This document shows positions 38,382 through 48,698 of a stretch of DNA of 64,000 nt, piece after piece. This stretch comes from Deinococcus koreensis (GTDB taxonomy: Bacteria; Deinococcota; Deinococci; Deinococcales; Deinococcaceae): assembly GCF_002901445.1 (NCBI RefSeq), contig NZ_PPPD01000001.1:1463501-1527500 (forward strand). The letters are read 5' to 3'. Under the pieces are notes generated by a model. It had not been told where the DNA came from. It did no database searches and saw only the letters and a program-made list of their open reading frames with translations. Each line of letters begins with the position of its first letter. The first letter of the stretch is position 1. A program made the translations under genes and the position numbers.

Positions 38382-39656
38382 TCAGGTCAGCGGCCCGGGT
38401 GTGACCACCCCCGGCGCCGCCTCCCGCTCCCGGAACAGCCAGGCCGACAGCAGGCCGGCCCCCACCGTCACGCCGCCCATCAGCAGGAACGACCCGCGCA
38501 GCCCCACCCGGTCGCCCAGCACGCCGGCCGCCGCGATCGACAGGGCGCTGGCCGTGCCGGACACCGTGCCCAGCACGGATCCGACCCGGCCGCGCACCTG
38601 CGGCGCCGTGGAGGTCTGGAAGATGGTCGACATGGCGGTCTGCATGGGCGCGGCGGCCAGTCCCAGCAGCACCTCGTTGGGCAGCACCTGCCAGATGCCG
38701 GTCAGGCGCGAGACCAGCGCCAGCGACAGGCCCGCGACGACCATGGCCGCCGGCCCCAGCAGCCGGGCGCTGAGGCGGGCGGCCAGCACCGTGACCAGAG
38801 CGCTGGAGAGCACCATCGCCAGCGTCATCGCCAGTTCCACGCCGCCCAGCCAGCCCACCGAGACCCTCAGTTCGCGGTCGAGAAACGGCGCGTAGAGCAC
38901 CTGCGTGGCCCCCAGGCCCAGCTCCCCCACCCCGACGGCGATCAGGATGCCCGTCAGGGCGCGGGAACGCCCGATCACGCGCAGCCCCTCGCGCAGCTCG
39001 GCCAGGAAGCCGGGGCCGGCGCCGCGCTGGGCCGCACCGTCCGGGGTGCTCTGCCGGATGCCCGCGACCAGGGCGGCGGCGGCCAGGAAGGTCAGGCCGT
39101 CGACCAGGAACACCGGCCAGGTGGTGTGCAGGAACCCGACCACGAGGCCCACCACGGCGGCGCCCAGGGCGGCCGCCGCGATCCGGCCGGAGTGCATCAG
39201 GGCGTTCGCAGCCAGCAGCCCACCCTCCGGGATAAGGGTGGGCATCAGGGCGCTGCGGGCCGGCATGAACAGCGTGCCCAGCGCCGCCTGCACGAAGCCC
39301 AGGGCGTACAGCGCCCACAGGTGCCCACCGAGCGCCGCCGGGATGAACCCCAGCACCAGCAGTCCGCGCAGCAGATCACTGACGACCATGATGCGCTGGC
39401 GGTCGAGGCGGTCCACGAACACGCCCGCCACCAGCCCGAACACGACCTGAGGCACCGTGACCGCCAGCGCCATGCCCGCGACGGCGGCTGTGGAGTGCGT
39501 CAGGGCGTTCACCACGATGATCAGGGCCAGCGAGGTCAGGGTGCTGCCGAACTGGGAGACCAGGTGGGCCAGCCACAGACGCTGGAAGTTCGCCAGCTTC
39601 AGGAGTTCCCTGGCACTCAGGGGCGCAGCGGTGAGGGGCACGGCGGTGTCAGTCAT
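38382..39656 (-). CDS. MFS transporter, exporter type
   Basis: The 424-residue protein has about 12 membrane segments and the loop motif G-V-F-V-D-R-L-D-R-Q-R after helix 2, typical of the drug/siderophore-exporter-like MFS group (EntS-like). Substrate unknown. It converges with the kinase gene, and its promoter should be in the AT-rich stretch at 39790-39860. Confidence 0.88.
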   Translation of the reverse strand: MTDTAVPLTAAPLSARELLKLANFQRLWLAHLVSQFGSTLTSLALIIVVNALTHSTAAVAGMALAVTVPQVVFGLVAGVFVDRLDRQRIMVVSDLLRGLLVLGFIPAALGGHLWALYALGFVQAALGTLFMPARSALMPTLIPEGGLLAANALMHSGRIAAAALGAAVVGLVVGFLHTTWPVFLVDGLTFLAAAALVAGIRQSTPDGAAQRGAGPGFLAELREGLRVIGRSRALTGILIAVGVGELGLGATQVLYAPFLDRELRVSVGWLGGVELAMTLAMVLSSALVTVLAARLSARLLGPAAMVVAGLSLALVSRLTGIWQVLPNEVLLGLAAAPMQTAMSTIFQTSTAPQVRGRVGSVLGTVSGTASALSIAAAGVLGDRVGLRGSFLLMGGVTVGAGLLSAWLFREREAAPGVVTPGPLT

Positions 39657-39986
39657 AGGGTGGCCTCGGTCTCGGGTGAGGGCGGACGGGGAAGGCGGCA
39701 ACGGACGGGCGGGCGACGCGGGCACTCCGGACGGGGTTCAGGGGTGGCCCCCCTCCGGCACACGCGCCGACAGACCCCTCTTCTTCCCACTCCTGCGTGC
39801 TCTGAGTTTTCGATGAGTCGACTATAAAAAATATGAAGATGGCCTGGGGAAAAAAATGACCGGGCGATCCGCGAGCGTATAGACAGGTTCTGCTCCGACC
39901 CCGGAGTGGAGGGCAAGGCAGTGTCCTGGCGCCGGCCCTGCCCGTCCGGCGCCGACAGCGCCGCCCCACGCGCGGGGCCCCTCTGT
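39657..39986. other. Intergenic region with an AT-rich promoter-like stretch
   Basis: About 330 bases between two divergent genes and without a gene. The run around 39815-39860 (A/T-rich, including ACTATAAAAAATATG) is the most AT-rich part of the neighbourhood and probably holds the MFS promoter. The rest is GC-rich with no repeat or strong hairpin. Confidence 0.45.
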
Positions 39987-39992
39987 TACCCT
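39987..39992 (+). promoter_or_regulatory. -10 box of a leaderless promoter (nucleotidyltransferase)
   Basis: TACCCT is followed by exactly 7 bases and the ATG at 40000. Confidence 0.5.
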
Positions 39993-39999
39993 GAGCCCA

Positions 40000-40779
40000 A
40001 TGAATCAAGGCGAAGTGCGCTGGAGCGCCGTGGTGCTGGGCGGTGGCGATCCTGGCGACGCCTTCGCGGCGGCCCACGGAGTCAAGGTCAAACCCCTCAT
40101 TCCCATCTGCGGTGAACCGATGGCGCTGCATGTGCTCCGTGCCCTGCGCGGCAGCGGGCGGATCGGGCGCGTCGCCTACGTGGGGCCGACCACCCCCGCG
40201 CTGCACGAGCTGATCGACGTGCGCGTGACCGACCACGGCACCCTGCTGAGCAATCTGGAGGCCGGGGTCGAGGCGCTCAGTGCGGGCGTGCGCCCCGGCG
40301 AGCGCGTGCTGGTGGTGACCGCCGACGTGCCCATGATCACCGCCCAGCAGGTGCAGGACGTGCTGGACAGCGCGCCCCTGGACGCCGGACTGGTCTACCC
40401 GGTGGTGCGCCGCGAGGTGGTCGAGGCCGCGTATCCCGGCGTGAAACGCACCTACGCGCGGGTGCGCGACGGGACGTTCACGGGCGGCAACCTGTTCATC
40501 CTCGACCCGGCGCTCATCGGCCGCTTCCTGCCCCGGCTGCGCGAGGTGCTGGCGGCCCGCAAGGCTCCGCTGCGGCTGGCCGCGCTGATCGGGCCGGGCA
40601 TCCTGGCGCAGCTGCTCACCGGCCGCCTGACCGTGGAGGCGCTCGAGGCCCGGGTCTCGGCCATCCTGGGGGTCAGGGCGCGGGCGCTGATCACCCCCCA
40701 CGCCTCGGTCGGGACAGACGTCGACAAGGACGCGGACCTGACGCTCGCGGAGGCCCAGCTGAGCACCCAGACCGCCTGA
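40000..40779 (+). CDS. MobA/IspD-like nucleotidyltransferase
   Basis: The 259-residue protein has the GT-A nucleotidyltransferase layout: V-V-L-G-G-G near the N-terminus, then K-x-L-I-P-I-x-G-E-P-M (activating Lys and sugar/acceptor loop), and T-A-D-V-P-M for the metal-binding Asp near residue 108. It transfers a nucleotide to a small acceptor that cannot be inferred here; the usual glycine loop is stretched and poor in Arg. It stands alone. Confidence 0.75.
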   Translation: MNQGEVRWSAVVLGGGDPGDAFAAAHGVKVKPLIPICGEPMALHVLRALRGSGRIGRVAYVGPTTPALHELIDVRVTDHGTLLSNLEAGVEALSAGVRPGERVLVVTADVPMITAQQVQDVLDSAPLDAGLVYPVVRREVVEAAYPGVKRTYARVRDGTFTGGNLFILDPALIGRFLPRLREVLAARKAPLRLAALIGPGILAQLLTGRLTVEALEARVSAILGVRARALITPHASVGTDVDKDADLTLAEAQLSTQTA

Positions 40780-40821
40780 TCCGGGCCGCGCAGAGCGTGA
40801 AAAAACTGTCTACGTTCGCCC

Positions 40822-40850
40822 TTGCGCCCCCTGAACAGGGTGTGCATACT
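40822..40850 (+). promoter_or_regulatory. Leaderless promoter of the ferredoxin gene
   Basis: TTGCGC (40822-40827), a 17-base spacer and CATACT (40845-40850) are followed by 7 bases and the ATG. This is the most complete -35/-10 pair among the leaderless promoters of the window. Confidence 0.6.
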
Positions 40851-40857
40851 GTCCCCC

Positions 40858-41094
<237 letters not shown>

Positions 41095-41118
41095 AGCCAG
41101 CCCCAGGCCGTCTCCAGG

Positions 41119-41160
41119 GCGGAGCACTCCGGACATCGCGCGTCCGGGTGCTCCGCTTTT
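41119..41160 (+). terminator. Intrinsic terminator of the ferredoxin gene
   Basis: A long stem starting GCGGAGCAC and closing TGCTCCGC, with one bulge, is followed by TTTT. It lies 24 bases after the stop codon. Confidence 0.85.
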
Positions 41161-41181
41161 CATGTGGCGGGGGGTGCTCGC

Positions 41182-41211
41182 TTGCCTGCGGCTTTCGCCG
41201 GGGGCTAGGAT
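41182..41211 (+). promoter_or_regulatory. Promoter of the corA leader
   Basis: TTGCCT (41182-41187) and TAGGAT (41206-41211) are 18 bases apart. Transcription from here gives a leader of about 205 bases before corA, with the candidate leader ORF starting about 85 bases in. Confidence 0.5.
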
Positions 41212-41301
41212 GATTCCGCCCGTGTCGGTGGCCCCTGTCTCCTAGGGCGGGGCGGGCCGACTCCTGCGGGCACCCCGTGTCCACGGAAGGGAGGTGATGA
41301 C

Positions 41302-41403
41302 GTGCAGTACGAACAGGTTGAAGCGGAACCCCCCAGTTGGCCGCCCGGACGCCCTCAGCCCACGCCATCCCACCACCGGAGGACGCGCCATGCACCACAC
41401 TGA
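41302..41403 (+). CDS. Proline-rich leader peptide upstream of corA (candidate)
   Basis: A 33-codon frame begins at GTG 41302, seven bases after a very strong Shine-Dalgarno sequence (AAGGGAGGT, 41287-41295), and ends at TGA 41401-41403, 21 bases before corA. Residues 10-22 hold seven prolines, including two Pro-Pro pairs, and the tail is His/Arg-rich. Proline-rich leader peptides MgtL and CorL control Mg transporters in Salmonella by ribosome stalling. corA itself has no good Shine-Dalgarno sequence, so the strong site serves this ORF. Function is inference. Confidence 0.5.
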   Translation: MQYEQVEAEPPSWPPGRPQPTPSHHRRTRHAPH

Positions 41404-41424
41404 GAGACTGCCCAGGCGGCCCAC

Positions 41425-42360
<936 letters not shown>

Positions 42361-42385
42361 GGGCCGGCGGGCGGCGCCCTGGCCC

Positions 42386-42478
42386 GTCGAGCAGGCAAAC
42401 CGTCGAACAGGCAAACCGTCTAAAGGTCGAACTACCTCTCTTCTGTTCGACCGTTCGACCCTTAGACCTTTAGACCCT
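42386..42478. repeat. Octad foldback element between convergent genes
   Basis: The left arm has a 16-base unit twice (42386-42401 and 42402-42417, one mismatch), then GTCTAAAG and GTCGAACT. The right arm is a run of 8-base units: TTCGACCG, TTCGACCC, TTAGACCT, TTAGACCC (42446-42477). The arms are complementary (GTCTAAAG with CTTTAGAC, GTCGAAC with GTTCGAC). It lies between corA and doxX, touching the doxX stop codon, and could act as a two-way terminator. Confidence 0.85.
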
Positions 42479-42838
42479 TCAGTCCTGCCCGGTGATGTAC
42501 AGCAGCGCGCCGAACAGCGCGAGGTTCTTCAGGAACTGCACCTGCTGCTGCGAGCGCTCCTTGCCCTGCTTGTCCCAGAAGGGGTGGCCGATCACGGTGG
42601 TGGGCACCAGACTGGCGGCCAGGGCGGTGCTCATCAGGCGGGGGGCCACGCCCAGGGCCAGCAGGGCGCCGGCACCCACCATGACACCGGAATTGATCTT
42701 GACCGCCAGTTCGGGCTCGGGCACCTCGGCGCCGCGCGCCGCGCGCACGATCGGTTCAGGGTTCTGCAGGTGATCCAGCCCGTTGCGGATAAAGACGCTC
42801 GAAAGTAGGGCCCGGCCGATAAATCCTGTCACGCTCAT
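42479..42838 (-). CDS. DoxX-family membrane protein
   Basis: The 119-residue protein has four hydrophobic segments and the DoxX features R-A-L-L-S-S-V-F-I-R-N-G-L near the N-terminus and P-T-T-V-I-G-H-P-F-W near residue 80. Family members are linked to redox and thiol stress, often with unclear biochemistry. GGAGG precedes the ATG, and TACACT lies upstream (42863-42868), giving a short leader. Confidence 0.85.
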   Translation of the reverse strand: MSVTGFIGRALLSSVFIRNGLDHLQNPEPIVRAARGAEVPEPELAVKINSGVMVGAGALLALGVAPRLMSTALAASLVPTTVIGHPFWDKQGKERSQQQVQFLKNLALFGALLYITGQD

Positions 42839-42940
42839 GCAGACCTCCGTGGAATGTTCCGGAGTGTAGCGCAGCCCCCCGGCCGCCCTGGGTGACTCCG
42901 GCTTCAGAGACCTTGAGCTTCCCTGGGCCGGGGGAGGGCC

Positions 42941-43692
<752 letters not shown>

Positions 43693-43696
<4 letters not shown>

Positions 43697-44535
43697 GTCT
43701 GGATGGACTCGATTCTCGGCGCCTCTGGGGGCGCCGACGGGATGTGCCCTCCATTGTGCCCGTTTTCGGTGCTCAGGGTGGCGATCACGGGCCGCAGCGC
43801 CTCGGCGCTCCCGGTCACGAGGTAGGTGACCTGGCCCGCGTCGTCCCGGTCATTGAGCAGTCCCGCGCCCTCCAGCACGCGCCGGGTGTGCCGGGCGACC
43901 GCCGCGCCGCTGTCGACCAGCGTGAGGGTCTCGCCGAACTCGGCCCGGATGCTCCCGGCCAGGAAGGGGTAGTGCGTGCAGCCCAGCACGAGCTGATCGG
44001 CCCCGGCCCGGGCCAGCGGGGTCAGCACCTCCCGCAGCACCTCCCGCGCCCGCGCGCCCTGCGCCTGCCCCGCCTCGACCAGCGGCACCAGCTCGGTGCT
44101 GACCGCCTGCAGCACCCGCACCCCGGCGGGCACGGCGAAGCGCTCGATCACGTCGCGCAGCAGCGTGCCGCGCAGGGTGCCGGGCGTGGCCAGTACGCCC
44201 ACCACCCCGGAGCGCGTGGCCTCCACCGCCGGCTTGACCGCCGGCACCAGCCCGATGATCGGCAGCTCGAAGCGGGCGCGCAGGTGATCCAGACTGAAGG
44301 CCGAGGCCGTGTTGCAGGCCACCACCACCGCCTTGACGCCGCGTGCGTGCAGCGCCGAGACCGCCCGGTTCGTCAGCTCGCGGATCTCGTCGTCGGGGCG
44401 CGCGCCGTAGGGCATGTGGGCGGTATCGCCCAGATAGAGCCAGTCTTCGGCCGGCAGTGAACGCCGCAACTCGGCCAGCACGCTCAGGCCACCCACACCA
44501 CTGTCCATGACCCCGATGGGCGCCGCGCTGCTCAT
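43693..44535 (-). CDS. murI: Glutamate racemase
   Basis: The 280-residue enzyme makes D-glutamate for peptidoglycan. The N-terminal G-V-M-D-S-G-V-G-G-L-S-V loop and the two catalytic cysteines (V-V-A-C-N-T-A-S and L-V-L-G-C-T-H-Y-P) are intact. The ATG at 44535 follows TATCAT by seven bases (leaderless). It is first in an operon with rph. Confidence 0.97.
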
Positions 44536-44542
44536 AGCCGCG

Positions 44543-44548
44543 ATGATA
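44543..44548 (-). promoter_or_regulatory. -10 box of a leaderless promoter (murI-rph)
   Basis: TATCAT on the minus strand is followed by exactly 7 bases and the ATG at 44535. Confidence 0.55.
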
Positions 44549-44578
44549 GGGCCCGGGGCGCGCTAGCGTGAACTCCGG

Positions 44579-45367
44579 ATGACCGGCCCGCTGCCTGACC
44601 TGGAGCCCTGGCGCTGGCTGCTCGCCGGACTGGCCGCCCTGCTGATCGGCTTCGCCAAGTCCGGCGTGCCCGGCGCCGGGATTCTGTTCGTGCCGCTGAT
44701 GGTCTCGGTGTTCGGGGCGCGGCTGTCGGTGGGCGCGACCCTGCCCCTGCTGCTGCTGGGCGACCTGCTGGGCGTGCTGATCTACCGCGCGCACGCCGAC
44801 GTGCCCACCCTGCGCCGTCTGGCCCCCTGGGTGGCGGGCGGGCTGGGGCTGGGGGCGGGCGTGCTGTGGGGGCTGGGGCGGGCGCCGGCGGGCGGCGCGT
44901 GGCTGGGGCCGCTCATCGGGGCGGTGATTCTGGCGCTGCTGGGCCTGACCCTGGCGCAGCGGCGCGGCTGGCTGACGTGGCGGCCCCAGTCGGCCGCCAG
45001 CGTGGCCTCGGTCGGCCTCCTGACCGGCCTGACCACCATGGTCGCCAACGCCGCCGGGCCGGTCACGGGCCTGTACCTGAGTGCGCTGGGCCAGTCGGCC
45101 CGGACACTGGTGGGCACCAGCGCGTGGCTCTATCTGCTCATCAACCTCGGCAAGGGGGCGCTGCTGCTCCTGCTGAGCCTGGACACATCGGCCCCGCCGC
45201 TGTTCACCCCGGACACCCTCTGGGCGAACCTGATTCTGGCACCGCTGGTGGGCCTGGGCGCCCTGCTGGGCCGCGCCTTCCTGCCCCGGCTGCGCGAGGA
45301 CACGTTCACCACGCTGCTGCTCGTGCTGGCCGGCGTGGCGGCGGTCAGGCTGCTGTTTCCGGGGTAA
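44579..45367 (+). CDS. TSUP (TauE/SafE) family permease
   Basis: The 262-residue protein has about eight membrane segments and two internal halves, each with a G-F-A-K-S-G-V-P-G-A-G-like or N-A-A-G-P-V-T-G-L-Y-L motif, as in TSUP exporters of sulfite, sulfoacetate and related organosulfur anions. Substrate unknown. It diverges from murI with only 43 bases between the starts. Confidence 0.88.
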   Translation: MTGPLPDLEPWRWLLAGLAALLIGFAKSGVPGAGILFVPLMVSVFGARLSVGATLPLLLLGDLLGVLIYRAHADVPTLRRLAPWVAGGLGLGAGVLWGLGRAPAGGAWLGPLIGAVILALLGLTLAQRRGWLTWRPQSAASVASVGLLTGLTTMVANAAGPVTGLYLSALGQSARTLVGTSAWLYLLINLGKGALLLLLSLDTSAPPLFTPDTLWANLILAPLVGLGALLGRAFLPRLREDTFTTLLLVLAGVAAVRLLFPG

Positions 45368-45407
45368 GGGCGCCGGGGCGGTCTGACCTGCCCTGATCCC
45401 GACTGTT

Positions 45408-46013
45408 TCAGATCGGTGGCGCGACCTGAGCCAGTTCCGCCACCGTCCATTCGCCGTCGACCTGGCGGAGCACCGAATACGCCGCGTTCTCGTGCGTGAA
45501 GCGGCCATCGGCCCAGGCGGCGGCGGGGTCGGCGCCCAGCAGCACGATGAGCAGGGCCTGCAGGGCGAAGCCGTGCGAGACGACGACCGCCGTCTCATGT
45601 GGGCTCAACACGGGTTCGATGGCCTGCCACATGCGCCGCCCGACCCCGGCGGCCGTCTCGCCTCCGGGAAAGGCCGGGGCGCCGGTTCTGTCCAGCACCT
45701 CGGCGCGGTGGTCGTGCAGGTCGCGGTACGAGCGGCCCACCCAGGTGCCGCAGTCCACCTCCTGCAGCCCGTCCAGCACCGCGACCTCGCCGCGCAGCGC
45801 CCCGGCGATCGCCTGCGCGGTGTCCTGGGCGCGGCGGTAGGTGCTGGCGTAGATGCGGGGCGTGAGCAGCCCCAGCGTCCGCAGATGCTCGCCCAGCGCG
45901 CGGGCCTGCGCCTGCCCCCGTTCGGTCAGAGCGTCGCTCTGGCTGCCCGGCCCCCGGAACACCTGTTCGGTGTTGCCGGCCGACTCGCCGTGGCGCACCA
46001 GCACCAGCTTCAT
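45408..46013 (-). CDS. Histidine phosphatase family protein (phosphoglycerate mutase-like)
   Basis: The 201-residue protein has the catalytic L-V-R-H-G-E-S motif at residues 5-11 (nucleophile His8), a second Arg in S-T-Y-R-R-A-Q-D-T-A, and V-V-S-H-G-F-A for the second histidine. It is probably a broad phosphatase; the substrate is unknown. Its ATG overlaps the stop of the ACT protein gene. Confidence 0.88.
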   Translation of the reverse strand: MKLVLVRHGESAGNTEQVFRGPGSQSDALTERGQAQARALGEHLRTLGLLTPRIYASTYRRAQDTAQAIAGALRGEVAVLDGLQEVDCGTWVGRSYRDLHDHRAEVLDRTGAPAFPGGETAAGVGRRMWQAIEPVLSPHETAVVVSHGFALQALLIVLLGADPAAAWADGRFTHENAAYSVLRQVDGEWTVAELAQVAPPI

Positions 46014-46390
46014 GCCCGCACCGTGTGGCCCGCCCCGCGCAGGGCGCTCAGCGCGTCGTCCAGCCGCTCCGACTTGACCAGCACGTAGTCCGTATCGAAG
46101 GTGCTCAGCGCGAAGATGCCCACGCCGGCGTCCCGCAACGGGTTCAGTACGGCCGCCAGGATGCCGGTCAGGGTGAACTCGAAGGGGCCGTGCAGTTTCA
46201 GGGCCGTCCAGCCGCGCTCGCACTTCGCGCCTGTGGGCACGAACGCTTCCTCGCAGACCAGCGAGAGTTCGCCCCCGGTGCCGGTCAGGGAAAAGAATTC
46301 GCCCCCCAGCACGGGCAGTGGCGCGTCGGGGGGCAGCTGAGCGACGGCGAACCTCGCGGGCAGCACGGACAGGGTGAGCTGGGGCGACAT
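46010..46390 (-). CDS. ACT-domain protein
   Basis: The 126-residue protein resembles the tandem-ACT group with G-E-F-F-S-L-T in the first half and a second ACT motif G-P-F-E-F-T-L-T-G-I-L-A-A-V-L-N-P-L then I-F-A-L-S-T-F-D-T-D-Y-V-L-V-K near 100. These bind amino acids and often act as sensors. It is coupled to the phosphatase gene by ATGA. Ligand unknown. Confidence 0.8.
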   Translation of the reverse strand: MSPQLTLSVLPARFAVAQLPPDAPLPVLGGEFFSLTGTGGELSLVCEEAFVPTGAKCERGWTALKLHGPFEFTLTGILAAVLNPLRDAGVGIFALSTFDTDYVLVKSERLDDALSALRGAGHTVRA

Positions 46391-46472
46391 GGCCTCAGGA
46401 GAGCACGCCTGTTGATCCTCCAACCGCACCCTGCACTGCTGTCCGGTGGACGGCGGGAGAGCGGCGGGATCG

Positions 46473-46487
46473 GACGGAAGTTCCGTC
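46473..46487 (-). terminator. Palindrome after the DinB gene, weak terminator candidate
   Basis: GACGGAAGTTCCGTC is a perfect 15-base inverted repeat 8 bases downstream of the DinB stop on the minus strand, without a T tract. It may separate the DinB operon from the ACT gene. Confidence 0.35.
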
Positions 46488-46494
46488 TCCTCCC

Positions 46495-47016
46495 CTACTC
46501 GCGCCAGATGGCCCAGTGCTCGTCGAGCTTGTCCATGTCTTCCTTGCTGCGCCCGCCCTCCCGCAGCAGGGTCAGGATCTGGCCCCGGTGGTGGCTGTCA
46601 TGGACGATCGTGTGCTGCAGGAAGTGCGCGGGACTGGTCTGGTAGGTGCCCTCGTTCCAGGGATCGGGGAAGGTGCGGCCCTCCTCCAGCGCAGCCTGAA
46701 CCGCCGTCACGGCGGCTTCGTCGCCGGCGGTGAAGGCGTCGCCCAGTTCATGCGGAGCTTTCTCGTGCCAGCGCCACTGCGGATCGCCGTCGGCGTCCTT
46801 CCGGGTGTGATCCAGCAGCGGCTCGGCGTGCTCGCGCGAGATGTTCCACAGCCACCCGACCCGGAAGCTCGCCATGTGCCGCAGCGTCTGCGCGACCGTC
46901 ATGCCGCCCCGGCCGTCCGAGAGGTCATAGTCGGCGGGCGTCAGGGCCTCCAGCAGAAAGGCGTTCACGCGGGCGTTGCGCCGGAACGATTCGAGCAGCA
47001 ATGTCAGGTCGGTCAT
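46495..47016 (-). CDS. DinB-family protein (third in the cluster)
   Basis: The 173-residue four-helix protein has the DinB metal triad: His47 region (T-L-R-H-M-A-S-F), and H-D-S-H-H-R-G-Q near 138-145. DinB/YfiT proteins include metal-dependent thiol S-transferases (for example with bacillithiol) and are expanded in Deinococcus. AAGGAGACATG sets the start at 47016. It is the last gene of the minus-strand operon that begins at 49193. Confidence 0.87.
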   Translation of the reverse strand: MTDLTLLLESFRRNARVNAFLLEALTPADYDLSDGRGGMTVAQTLRHMASFRVGWLWNISREHAEPLLDHTRKDADGDPQWRWHEKAPHELGDAFTAGDEAAVTAVQAALEEGRTFPDPWNEGTYQTSPAHFLQHTIVHDSHHRGQILTLLREGGRSKEDMDKLDEHWAIWRE

Positions 47017-47079
47017 GTCATGTCTCCTTTGGCGTGCCCAGAAGGATCTCGCCGCTGCGACGGGATACCGGCGACGTTC

Positions 47080-47688
47080 CTATCCTGCCGGCACCACCCT
47101 GCTCATCACACAGTTGCCCTTGCCCTTGGGCCGCAGGTACGTGAAGCCGGCCTGTTCGTAAACCCTCCGGGTGCCGTTGTACAGGAACGAGGCCGACACT
47201 TTCTTCCCCTGGGTGTCGTGGGGGTAGCCCTCCACGGTGCCGCCGCCCGCCTGCGCGATCAGGTGCAGCGCTCCCCGCAGCGCGACGGCCGCCACCCCCT
47301 GACGCCGGTACGCCTTGTCCACGAAAATGCAGGTCAACCGGTAATCGGGCGGGGTGGTCTGCGTGGCCTCGTATTCCTTGCGGTGGTGGATGTTCGGCAG
47401 CTCCACAGGGGGGCCGTACTGGCACCAGGCCACGGCGGCCTCTCCGTCGAAGACGACCGCCGCGTGTGCCCGGCCCTCGCAGACCAGGCGCTCTTTCAGG
47501 GCGCGGTTGCCCTCTGCCGTGTGGGTCTTCTCGGCCTGGGTGGTGTGGAACCACGTGCACCAGCAGCCGCCCCACACACCGTTGTGCCGCAGGGCGAGGC
47601 GGGCGTAAGCGTCCCAGGTGGAAGCATCGAGCGGCTTCACGACCAGTGCTGGCAGGGCGGCCACGTCGGAACGACGCTTCCGTGTCAT
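47080..47688 (-). CDS. GNAT-family acetyltransferase
   Basis: The 202-residue protein has a GNAT fold with the acetyl-CoA loop D-K-A-Y-R-R-Q-G-V-A near 120 and a C-terminal A-G-F-T-Y-L. A Trp/Cys-rich stretch (G-G-C-W-C-T-W-F) near residue 40 is common in a poorly known GNAT subgroup. I prefer ATG 47688, which has AGAGGA upstream, over TTG 47745, which overlaps the previous stop but has no usable Shine-Dalgarno spacing. Confidence 0.82.
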   Translation of the reverse strand: MTRKRRSDVAALPALVVKPLDASTWDAYARLALRHNGVWGGCWCTWFHTTQAEKTHTAEGNRALKERLVCEGRAHAAVVFDGEAAVAWCQYGPPVELPNIHHRKEYEATQTTPPDYRLTCIFVDKAYRRQGVAAVALRGALHLIAQAGGGTVEGYPHDTQGKKVSASFLYNGTRRVYEQAGFTYLRPKGKGNCVMSRVVPAG

Positions 47689-47741
47689 GGCGTCCTCTTC
47701 AGGGCGTGCAGGGGGTGGAGAGCTGGCGGCGTCGGCATGGG

Positions 47742-48218
47742 TCAACCTCCGGGCAGTTCCCAGGTCAGCGTGTAGTGGTGCACGCCATCCACCCGGTTCA
47801 GCGTCAGGGCGCCGGACATGCCGCTCAGCTCGCCGCTGCCGGAGTGTGGGACGACCTCGTAGGTCAGGCTGGACTGCCCGGCGTGCATGTCGCCCGACTG
47901 CCGGAACGCGAAGGAGCCGCCGCGCCCCGCCAGGGTTCCGGTAAAGACCTCCAGCACGACATACGAGGCGGTGCCGCTGGCCGGGTCGCCCACCGAGAGC
48001 ATCTCGCCGCGGCTGTGGCCGCTGAGATCACCGCTCCAGGTCTTATCGAAGTGCATCCTCCCGATGGCCGGGCTGGGCGCCTGGGCCGGAGCGTGGGGCG
48101 TCAGGGTGATCTGGAAGGTGCCGTGGGGGGCTGGGGTCAAGTGGGCCTCCGGAGGCGGCTGGGGCGCGGGGAAGGGCGGTGAGGGGGTGGCCGCGAGGTT
48201 GTCGGTTGCGGCGAGCAT
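47742..48218 (-). CDS. DUF3224-domain protein
   Basis: The 158-residue protein matches DUF3224, a small beta-barrel fold: G-E-M-L-S-V-G-D near residue 70, G-T-A-S-Y-V-V-L-E-V-F-T-G-T-L then G-S-F-A-F-R-Q-S-G and V-V-P-H-S-G-S-G-E-L-S-G. Function unknown. The first 45 Pro/Ala-rich residues are not part of the domain, so the true start may be further in, near residue 54. Confidence 0.72.
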   Translation of the reverse strand: MLAATDNLAATPSPPFPAPQPPPEAHLTPAPHGTFQITLTPHAPAQAPSPAIGRMHFDKTWSGDLSGHSRGEMLSVGDPASGTASYVVLEVFTGTLAGRGGSFAFRQSGDMHAGQSSLTYEVVPHSGSGELSGMSGALTLNRVDGVHHYTLTWELPGG

Positions 48219-48233
48219 ACCCGGTGCCCGCCC

Positions 48234-48695
48234 TCAGGAGCGATCCCAGAAGTCCGGCGGCTGGGTGCCGAGTTCGCGCAGATAGACCATCCCCTGCCCC
48301 CGGTGATGCACCTCGTTGTCGATGGAGCCGATGACGGCCGTGAACACCAGCATCTCGCCCCAGGACAGTGTCAGCGTCTCGCCGTAGCGCTCTGCGGGCA
48401 CGCCGGGCAGGCCGGTCTCAATCCGCGCGGTCTGGCCGTCCCAGGCGGCCAGCACCGCGGCTCTGTCGGTGCCGGGCAGCGTGTCCCAGGTCGGCTCGCC
48501 CCAGTCGCCGTCCAGCAGGCCGCGCAGGGTGTAGGCCGTCTGGCCGTGCAGTTCCCAGACCATCTCGCCGAAGGGCCGCAGGGGGGGCGCGGGCGAGAAG
48601 GTGAACAGCGCGTCCGGGGGGAAGGCCGCGATCACGCGCCGGGTCAGGTGGCGGTGGCCCAGCCAGTGGGCGGCGAATACAGAAGGCTCGATCAC
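48234..48695 (-). CDS. DinB-family protein (second in the cluster)
   Basis: The 153-residue protein is a tandem paralogue of the gene before it; both share H-W-x-G-H-R-x-L-T-R-R-V-I, R-P-F-G-E and N-E-x-H-H-R-G-Q-G. The last is the metal-binding histidine pair of DinB. Translation starts at GTG 48695, three bases after the upstream stop, so it is probably coupled. Confidence 0.87.
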   Translation of the reverse strand: MIEPSVFAAHWLGHRHLTRRVIAAFPPDALFTFSPAPPLRPFGEMVWELHGQTAYTLRGLLDGDWGEPTWDTLPGTDRAAVLAAWDGQTARIETGLPGVPAERYGETLTLSWGEMLVFTAVIGSIDNEVHHRGQGMVYLRELGTQPPDFWDRS

Positions 48696-48698
48696 GGC

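Noticed and set aside
41212..41424. M-box (Mg2+) riboswitch before corA
   Set aside because: The conserved M-box sequence blocks are absent; the leader is better explained by the proline-rich ORF.
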